Assembly (NCBI GenBank): GCA_001599755.1
Contig: BCHX01000002.1
Coordinates: forward strand, 4,508,330-4,572,329
Length of the DNA stretch: 64,000 bases
Direction: 5' to 3'
DNA from: Gliomastix tumulicola
Lineage: Eukaryota > Ascomycota > Sordariomycetes > Hypocreales > Bionectriaceae
Shown here: positions 57,461-64,000 of the stretch, in pieces
How the letters are laid out: each line of letters starts with the position of its first letter
Position numbering within the stretch: the first letter of the stretch is position 1
The notes under the pieces: generated by a model
Told to the model about the DNA's origin: nothing
Seen by the model: the letters and a program-made list of their open reading frames with translations, nothing else
Database searches by the model: none
Program-made: the position numbers and the translations under genes

Positions 57461-58851
57461 CTTGAGCATGCGCGCTCGGTGATGGCTGCGACTCACATAT
57501 CCTCTCCGAAGGTGTAGTCGTTGCCCTCGGGGGTCTTGATGCCACGCTCGACGAGCCAGTCGATGGCCTCGGAGTACCGCATCCTCATGAACGGTCGGGA
57601 GGGCTTGGTGAACTCGGGGTTGAACTCCTTGATCTTGGCGGCGGCGATGGGGTTCTCGAATGTGAGGTCGATCACCCGGCAGATGACGTGCTCGAGATGT
57701 GACAGGAGGTCATCAAAGGTGATGAAGTCGAGCTCCGCCTCGACGTGTGAGTACTCCGAAAGCTAATAGCTGGGATTAGTCCGTGATACCGCATGACCTA
57801 GGGGGGTTCTTAGTCGACTTACATGACGGCGCGTGAGCGACTTCTCGGCACGGAAGGACTTCTCAATGCAGTAGACGTCTCCGAGGGAGGGGAGGACAGT
57901 CTCGAGGTACAGCTGACTCGACTGCGTGAGGTAGGACTGCTCGCCGTAGTATTCGAGGCCGAAAAGGGTCGCACCACCCTCGACCTGCGTCTGCACGAGC
58001 GCCGGCGGGCTGACCTTTGTGATGCCGAGCTCCTTGTATGTCGTGTAGAAGGCGTTCTCGAGCACGTCGCGGACGTACATGATGGCACTGGGCTTGTCCT
58101 GGCGCAGGTGCAGGTGGCGCACGTTGAGGACGGCGGCCGGGTCCGCGTCGTCGGGGACCGTGTTGGTGAAGGAGTCGTCGCCGCCGGGGGCCTTGGCGAT
58201 GATGTGGAAGAAGTCGGCGCGCAGCTCGCGGTCGAGGGGCGCGCGGAGACCGGCAGGCACCTCGAAGAGCTTTCCCGTGATCTCCATCGACGTCTCGCGG
58301 GACAGCGTCAGGGCGTCGTACGTCTTGGCGAGGTTGCCCGAGAGCAGACACTGGATCAGGTCGAGCCCGCGGCGCAGCGTGACGAACACGAGACCGCCCT
58401 GCTTGGCCACGCGGTGCACGCGACCCCTGACGCGGACGCGCTTGACGTCGTCCTCGGACTCGGCCGTCCCGAGACGACCAATCACGGCGGGGTCCGTCTC
58501 CCCGATGCCGATGAGGACGGCCTCTGGCAGCGCAGGGTCCTCGGAGATCTTGATGTTCTTGGCCTTCTCGAGAATGGCCTCGCGCGCAGCCTCCTCCTGC
58601 GCCTCTCGCTCGGCACGGCCAGCGGCGGCGGCGCGCTTCTTCTTCTGACCCTCGGCGAAGGCGGCGGCCTTCTTCAGACCAGCCTTGGAGGCGGCCTTGA
58701 ACTCGTCCTCATCCTTCTTCCGGACCTTGTACTCGTTATCGGCGCCGTGCTGGAGGTAGGCCTGGGGCAGGCTCTTGAAGGGGGCGGCCTCGGAGCCGAC
58801 GGTGCCCTCGACGTCGGCGCCCTTCTCCTCGTCGATGAAGATGACGGCCAT
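56937..58851 (-). CDS. DED81: cytosolic asparaginyl-tRNA synthetase
   Basis: Charges tRNA-Asn; a class II synthetase of the AspRS/AsnRS group. Exons are 58851-57823, 57762-57497, 57403-57095 and 57018-56937, giving 561 aa. Residues 1-105 are the eukaryotic extension, with a Lys/Ala/Glu-rich coiled segment. The OB-fold anticodon domain follows (VRVRGRVHRVAKQGGLVFV, about 137-155). Catalytic motif 2 (FRAEKSLTRRH, then LSEYSHVEAE) forms across intron 1, and motif 3 (GGYGLGEERFLAWL) across intron 3. The 82-nt last exon encodes the conserved ending LYPRFMGRCTP. An upstream TTG-started extension is open but the ATG at 58851 gives the usual start MAVIFIDEEKG. Intron 2 carries a CTG repeat, and a TGAGTCA lies 264 bases upstream of the ATG. 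Confidence 0.97.
57431..57457. repeat. CTG trinucleotide repeat, 9 copies
   Basis: A perfect (CTG)9 on the plus strand within intron 2 (57496-57404) of the AsnRS gene; the transcript carries (CAG)9. Confidence 0.9.
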
Positions 58852-59876
58852 GTTGGAAAGAACGCGATCGCGACGCAACTGAGGCAAAATTCTATACGGT
58901 CTTTTTTCTTTTTTTGCACGCTGGCTCGGTTGGAATCAATGGACGAACAGGAAAATGGGAAAAAACGGAAGCGATTGATTGTCGAGTCACGCAGAAAATC
59001 GAAACCCCTCCCTTTGGTATTGGTCCTTGGTGGGGGTGGAGGGGTTTCAAGCCAGATTGTTACTTTTTTTGTTTGGGCTGCTTATCTTTTTTTCCTTATC
59101 GCTGAAACTCGAATTGAGTCAGACACCAGCGACACCGGGCGCGAATGAATCATGATCACGTGTCTCGTTCTACATGTAGTAAAGCGACCTGACGGACAAG
59201 TATGGTTGATGAAAATAATATCTAATGCGGACATCTATCTTCCAGGAGCCGGAATTGATACTGCTTTCCCACGGGGAGGTTGCTGATTCGGGGTGAGGGG
59301 TTAGTCAGCACAGTATTACAGTGCATAAACACCGTCCAACTTACACGGACTTACACGGTGATGGACCTCGGAAAGGGGTCAGCGATTTCCTGCACCACCA
59401 GAACAGCCTCGACCTTGCAACATCAACCTGCCAAGATGTCAACTGCATATTTTTGCTGCCGCGCTGCTATTGGTAGTGCACAAAGTGATTGTCTTAGCGA
59501 CCCGTTAGCAGACCGTTGGAAGCCGAGACGCCGTCGAGAGCCGTGCATTCCGGTGGCAAGTACTTATTATACTTTCTAGGTTGGTAAAGTAACTTGGTGA
59601 TTTGAAGTCATATCGACGACATCTTGAATGAAAGGCAGGACGCGAATATACCTATAATGCAATTAATACCAGGCATTTATGGTCCGCTCGAAGCGCCAAG
59701 TCGATGCTCAATGCTCACCCTCATACTCTTCTCTTGTGTTTGATAAGAACGTCAATTTATGGGAGATGTTGAACAATCTCCCATAGAGATAGATTACTCA
59801 TCAGAGTCTCAAAGAGGTCACCCGCACCCTTCCACCGAAGATTGCGATTAACCCTTGTCAACACCTCGCGCTCATC
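58852..59876. other. divergent intergenic region between AsnRS and 499-aa gene
   Basis: 1.0 kb holding two promoters. It contains a pyrimidine/purine-skewed stretch just upstream of AsnRS (58890-58915) and a TGAGTCA at 59115-59121. No gene is seen. Confidence 0.55.
59115..59121. promoter_or_regulatory. TGAGTCA, candidate general amino-acid-control (CPC1/CpcA/Gcn4) site
   Basis: An exact TGASTCA core 264 bases upstream of the AsnRS ATG, at almost the same distance as the TGACTCA upstream of the GluRS gene. Chance is possible for a seven-base core. Confidence 0.3.
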
Positions 59877-61376
59877 ATGGCTGGACAGGAAGGCAATGAC
59901 TCTTGGCTTGGGAAGCGCGCCAGGGACACCCAAGACGCTTCTAATGCCGTGGATTCAGTCCTCGGCGTCGGCAACAGAGCCCTGGATATGAAAGACCGGC
60001 TTTGGGGAAAGAACAGAGAGGAGCAGGAGATGATCGACAAGTATTGCGCGAAGCTGGGAGAGTGGGCTGAGGAGGCTATTGACGAAAGGCGCCGCTGGTT
60101 GCAGCCTGTGCTGCACACGAAGCCACTCGAGAATCATCTCGTTTCTGAGCAAGGCCGGCCGAAGCCCAAGGGCCCGTGTCGATGCAGCCTCGCATGGGGC
60201 CAGCTTCTGTACGCGCTCAACATTCGCCCTGGCGAGGGGGTTCTGGAGTGGAAGTTGCCGCCGAGAGGGATCGATCCCAACCTTGAAGCGGCGACGCTCC
60301 TGGTCGACGGCACCGCAATGTGCCATATCATCAATCTATATCGGCTCTACAGAGAGCCTGCCCCGTCGAACTTCTCCCCGGCTCGTCGTCCCAGTCAGCG
60401 AAAACACAACAGAGACGACAACAAATGCGAGTTCCCGTTTGGAACTCTTAGAGTCGACGATGAGCCGCTCGGCCGGCCACGCGACATCGATTTTGTCGCT
60501 ACCTTCGAGCCCGGATCACGAGTTGATTTGGAGCAGGAACGCCGCCCGTTCTCGCACCCTCAACCGGGTGTGCCGGGAGCTTTGGGATCCTTTTTGAAGT
60601 TCGAAAAGAGCTGTTTGATGGCCAAATACATTTACGGAGTGTATGAACAGTTTCCTGTGGTAGACAGGGCTGGCTTCGCCCCGATGCCATCCCAAGATGA
60701 CTCGCTCAAGCAGCGCGCCGAGTATTATGTGCTGAGCACAAAGCTGCTTAGCTCGATTCACGCCTGCGACGCTGGTTGTGAAAAGAGGTGCCTCAAGACT
60801 TATGAAGAAGGCCACTCGTGCACCGAAAAGTGCCAAGGAAAATGCCGGAACGAGGACATGCTCGACTGGTCCAAGCCGCGGGTCGTGACACACGAGTGGC
60901 TGGACGAAATCGAGCGTTTCAAGCGACAGGCCACAACCAACAGTGGATTGGATCAAGGGCTCCTGGAATTCATTATGAGTTCGCTGGAGAGGCAGTCTGA
61001 TTTTGTCGAAAACGCTAGGGCGATACTGGTCAAGTTTGGCCATGAAGATCGTTGGACCGACTGGGTGCGAGGCATCCTGAGGGCCAGATTCATGTTCGCG
61101 GACGACCACATCGTCATCTCCTGGAATGCAAGGCATCATTCAATGTCTCAGCTGAACGAGAGGCTGACCAGAATAATATTCCGCCAGCTACCCGGTATCC
61201 TCGCTACTATCACCCCGGAGAGCCCCGGGTGGCTGCATCAGTTGTCGGGCCTGCAAGATGAGCTGAAGGACATGTTATTCTATCGCGATTACTTCCGCAA
61301 TGTCCCTGTCAATGTGCTGGAGCTAGGGACAAGCCATACGTTTTGGGGAGGAACATTTGAAGTCATGGGAGAATGA
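59877..61376 (+). CDS. unknown 499-aa protein next to HET gene
   Basis: An intronless ORF with no family I recognise. The N-terminal third is charged and helical (RALDMKDRLWGKNREEQEMI). The middle has CRCSLAWGQLLYALNI and a Trp/Pro-containing segment, and a Cys-rich insert near residues 297-325 has six Cys (CDAGCEKRCLKTYEEGHSC, then CTEKC-type spacing), which may bind metal. The C-terminal third is helical (SQLNERLTRIIFRQLPGIL) and contains RARFMFADDHIVISWN. There is no signal peptide or membrane span. It reads in the same direction as the HET-domain gene 400 bases downstream. The long single frame and the protein-like composition make it a real gene; function is unknown. Confidence 0.8.
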   Translation: MAGQEGNDSWLGKRARDTQDASNAVDSVLGVGNRALDMKDRLWGKNREEQEMIDKYCAKLGEWAEEAIDERRRWLQPVLHTKPLENHLVSEQGRPKPKGPCRCSLAWGQLLYALNIRPGEGVLEWKLPPRGIDPNLEAATLLVDGTAMCHIINLYRLYREPAPSNFSPARRPSQRKHNRDDNKCEFPFGTLRVDDEPLGRPRDIDFVATFEPGSRVDLEQERRPFSHPQPGVPGALGSFLKFEKSCLMAKYIYGVYEQFPVVDRAGFAPMPSQDDSLKQRAEYYVLSTKLLSSIHACDAGCEKRCLKTYEEGHSCTEKCQGKCRNEDMLDWSKPRVVTHEWLDEIERFKRQATTNSGLDQGLLEFIMSSLERQSDFVENARAILVKFGHEDRWTDWVRGILRARFMFADDHIVISWNARHHSMSQLNERLTRIIFRQLPGILATITPESPGWLHQLSGLQDELKDMLFYRDYFRNVPVNVLELGTSHTFWGGTFEVMGE

Positions 61377-61776
61377 TTACAGCAAGTTACTACTCGCCTC
61401 GCCGAGCGTCGCTTGAGTGGGATTTCCTTTGGTTTCCGAGCAGAACCTTTGGTTTGACGTTGCCTATACCCCGGTTGCTGTAGGGCTCCTGTATTGTCTT
61501 TGTACTAATATCATTCATGGCAATAGTTGATATAGCGGCGAATACACCCTCTCAATTTCGCCCACGAACACATCATCGTTGTGTATTCGAGTCTCATCCA
61601 CAATGATTGCGTATTCGAAGTGTGGGACTGGGCTGTCTGACACTCTTTCTTCATTGGACCACATCGTGCATATTCCCTGACCCCTCTCGAGCTGAGCTGG
61701 GAATCCTTCACCTTCCCACTTTCCACGTCCAACCGTGCAATCGCCACGAAGTCCCGAAGGGAGAAGCCTTCCGAAC
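61377..61776. other. intergenic between 499-aa gene and HET gene
   Basis: 400 bases holding the 3' flank of the first gene and the promoter of the second. No other feature is seen. Confidence 0.6.
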
Positions 61777-64000
61777 ATGGCTCGAGATGATTGCTCTATC
61801 TGCAAACAAGGACTCTCAGCTCCCTCCAACCCGCTGCTCTGCGCCGATTGCCAGATCTGGAACGGTTTGGGCCATGTCACGGATTGTCTCCGCGACGAGT
61901 ACCCAGGCATCGACCCCGAGCTCTTCAGCCACGAGTCGGGTGTCCGGGGTCTTTACAAGAGGGACTACAATGCAGGGCTAGACACCCTGACCTTCCGGCC
62001 TCTGGACTCTGTTTCGGCGGGCGGCGAGTGTCTAGTGTGTACTGAGATTCGTAGGGCCATTTACGATTCCGCAGACAGCGTTGATGAGTTACGGGATTGG
62101 AAAGTGGCCGTTTGGCGGCCTTTTTCGCTTTCACATAACGCACAAGTCAAGGATCAGGGTACTAAGGAGGGCAGTGTGGCTAGAGTCGTCACGCCTGTAT
62201 GCCTTTTGCCAAGCAAGATGTTAGACAATGCGCCACGACATGTCACTCGTCTTGTTGAGTTGGAGCTTCGCTATAACGATTCCAAAGATTGCAATCTGCG
62301 AGACGTCACTCGTTGGGATCGTACTAAGATCGATGTCAGCATCATCCGGCGGTGGCTCGCTGACTGCCAGAGGGACCACGGGCCCAACTGCAACACGCTT
62401 GTTGCGCCGCTGTCCCTTCCTCCGCATTTCAGGCTCATCGATACGCATGAATGGTGTGTCGTCGCAGCTCAAGAACCCGTGGAGTATGTTGCACTCAGTT
62501 ATATCTGGGCAGCGGCAACGGCGTCGACTGCATCGCCAACAGACGAGCCTTTCCAGCTGGACACAAGATCCCTCCAGTCGTTGGAAGCGAAGGACTCGCT
62601 CAGAACCAACAGGCTTCCGGAACTTATCGCAGATGCGATGTACCTCTGTGCCGACATCGGCTGCCGCTATCTCTGGGTCGACAGACTCTGCATCATGCAA
62701 GACACAGGAGACGCGAAGATGGAGCAGATCAATGCCATGGATGCCATCTACCACAAAGCCGTCATGACGATCGTTGCCCTCGGGGACGGTGGGAGCGGGG
62801 AAAACAAGACTATCGGCCTCCCAGGTTCCCCGATGAGACCTCGGAAAGTGAGCTTAGCGCACAAGCCGTGGAATCTCAGCATCGATGGGGAGGTGTCCAG
62901 CGTCCGCTTCCCGGGAATTCATAAGGCAGTGACAACGGCCCCGTGGAATAGAAGAGGATGGACGTATCAGGAACGGGTACTCTCCCGGCGGCACCTCTTC
63001 GTCGCCAACGACCACTTCTACCTCAACTGTGTCCGCGCGAAGCACACATCTGATGACATCTACATCCACAATACCGGACGATCGGGTGTGCTTGCAGGGG
63101 TGGCAGATGCATCTGACGATGGCTACGAGCGAGGCGTCAGGATGCGCTCGAAATCCCCGGACTATTCCGATTCCGCCATGTCATGGTACGTGGCCGCCGT
63201 GAGGGAGTACACCGAGCGCAAGCTGTCCTTTGACAGCGACAGCCTGAATGCCTTCCTCGGTGTCGGAAACATGTTTGCCACGCAGCATCGGACGAGGCTG
63301 CTGTTTGGCCTCCCCGAGAAGTACCTCTTCCAGGCTCTGCTCTGGCGTCACGTTGGCGCGACGTGGAGGCGGAGGGATATGCCGGCGGCGGACGGTCCTC
63401 GGATCCCGAGCTGGAGCTGGGCTGCCTGGGAGGGAGCTCTGGACTACGACCAGGCTCGGTGGCACTTTGGGGAGACAGCCTACGAAATGTGCCCGGACAG
63501 CGAGGCGCACGTCGGCCATCTCGTAAGGCTGTACTATGCGGATCCGTCCATGAATGATGGGCGGGGAGGAGTGAGGCCGATAGAGGAGGTCAGACTGTGG
63601 TTTCAGAGGCGCGGCTTGGAGGCAAGCGACACTGGGGAGGATCTTCCGGCTCGATGGGCAGACATCATATACCATGCAAGTGCCGACCGTTGGCAATCTA
63701 TGGACGGCGAGAAGGCCTTGGAACTGTGGAAGAATTGCGTACACAGCCCCTGGGAGGCTGCTCAGCACGCTGAGATCAAAGACGTGGCACGTTCGCTGGC
63801 CAATGTGCCGCCTGGGAGTCTGATATTCAACACAACCAAAGCCACACTCACCGTCGAGGAACGAGTGTCCGAAGCCTCTTCTGACGAGTCGGAGGAAGAG
63901 CCGCAAAACCGCAGTGTGAACCTGAGCCTCATCGACAGCAAAGGAAACGTGATAGGCCAGGTGCTCCCTCTGGCACGAGACGAGGCGCTCAGGACATTCC
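61777..64000 (+). CDS. HET-domain (heterokaryon incompatibility-type) protein, 3' end outside the window
   Basis: The reading frame is open from ATG 61777 to the window edge (741 codons, no intron needed), so the protein is incomplete. HET-domain proteins trigger or regulate programmed cell death after non-self recognition in filamentous ascomycetes. Residues 6-26 form a possible zinc site, CSIC and CADC, followed by CLVCTEIR near 87-94. The HET domain starts near residue 237 with YVALSYIWA, has GCRYLWVDRLCIMQ around 294-307 and PWNRRGWTYQERVLSRRHLF at 389-408. The residue after the Trp is Ala instead of the usual Gly. A conserved PSWSWAAW block is at about 546-553. The C-terminal part is acidic (SSDESEEEPQ). 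No NACHT, WD or ankyrin part is visible before the edge. Confidence 0.92.
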   Translation, partial: MARDDCSICKQGLSAPSNPLLCADCQIWNGLGHVTDCLRDEYPGIDPELFSHESGVRGLYKRDYNAGLDTLTFRPLDSVSAGGECLVCTEIRRAIYDSADSVDELRDWKVAVWRPFSLSHNAQVKDQGTKEGSVARVVTPVCLLPSKMLDNAPRHVTRLVELELRYNDSKDCNLRDVTRWDRTKIDVSIIRRWLADCQRDHGPNCNTLVAPLSLPPHFRLIDTHEWCVVAAQEPVEYVALSYIWAAATASTASPTDEPFQLDTRSLQSLEAKDSLRTNRLPELIADAMYLCADIGCRYLWVDRLCIMQDTGDAKMEQINAMDAIYHKAVMTIVALGDGGSGENKTIGLPGSPMRPRKVSLAHKPWNLSIDGEVSSVRFPGIHKAVTTAPWNRRGWTYQERVLSRRHLFVANDHFYLNCVRAKHTSDDIYIHNTGRSGVLAGVADASDDGYERGVRMRSKSPDYSDSAMSWYVAAVREYTERKLSFDSDSLNAFLGVGNMFATQHRTRLLFGLPEKYLFQALLWRHVGATWRRRDMPAADGPRIPSWSWAAWEGALDYDQARWHFGETAYEMCPDSEAHVGHLVRLYYADPSMNDGRGGVRPIEEVRLWFQRRGLEASDTGEDLPARWADIIYHASADRWQSMDGEKALELWKNCVHSPWEAAQHAEIKDVARSLANVPPGSLIFNTTKATLTVEERVSEASSDESEEEPQNRSVNLSLIDSKGNVIGQVLPLARDEALRTF

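Noticed and set aside
1..64000. tRNA genes, CRISPR arrays, insertion sequences, secondary-metabolite cluster
   Set aside because: No A/B-box pairs with a cloverleaf were seen, the genome is eukaryotic, and there are no PKS, NRPS or terpene-synthase motifs.

Overview
The window comes from a filamentous ascomycete (Pezizomycotina), most likely a Sordariomycete. Genes are densely packed on both strands. Coding regions are cut by short introns, mostly 50-100 nt, with GTRNGT donors and CTRAC/CTAAC-type branch points. The gene content is typical of moulds: a NoxR-type NADPH-oxidase regulator, an Mpv17/Woronin-sorting-type membrane protein, a type-II NADH dehydrogenase, a fused THI20-type thiamine enzyme, uricase and a HET-domain protein. 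I saw no tRNA, rRNA, intact transposon or secondary-metabolite cluster. Family assignments rest on motifs read by eye; no database search was possible. Exon joins were checked so that each coding sequence is in frame.

Layout. 1-8315: gene-free, rich in long C tracts, with one possible decayed ORF. 8316-13774 (minus): DEAD-box helicase DBP2 and alternative NADH dehydrogenase. 16563-18352 (plus): single-pass membrane protein. 18576-25788 (minus): THI20-like enzyme and the TORC2 subunit Rictor/AVO3. 27629-31228: uricase (plus), mitochondrial ribosomal protein uL13m (minus) and the Cu/Zn-SOD copper chaperone (plus). 34771-42875: NoxR (plus), mitochondrial GluRS (minus), class A J-protein (plus), ESCRT-II Vps22 (plus). 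43531-50476: Mpv17-family protein (minus), a Cys-motif protein of unknown function (plus), prephenate dehydrogenase TYR1 (minus). 50873-58851: ATS1/KTI13-like RCC1 protein (plus), checkpoint clamp Rad9 (minus), a putative 42-aa gene with a 5'-UTR intron (minus), a GH18 chitinase (minus), cytosolic AsnRS (minus). 59877-64000 (plus): a 499-aa unknown followed by a HET-domain gene cut by the window edge.

The genes are mostly housekeeping and not one pathway. Themes are mitochondrial function (NADH dehydrogenase, uL13m, GluRS), redox and ROS (NoxR, copper chaperone), amino-acid supply and tRNA charging (TYR1, AsnRS, GluRS), nutrient signalling and nitrogen scavenging (Rictor, uricase) and the peroxisome (uricase, Mpv17-like). 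The right end looks more like accessory genome.

The most useful observations are an exact TCGG-N6-CCGA purine-activator site upstream of uricase; a 474-nt intron inside helicase motif V of DBP2; a GC-AG intron in RAD9; a phased CCAAT cluster; a possible organelle-targeting first exon on the copper chaperone; and an undescribed two-gene HET neighbourhood. I did not find a convincing wholly new multi-gene system.
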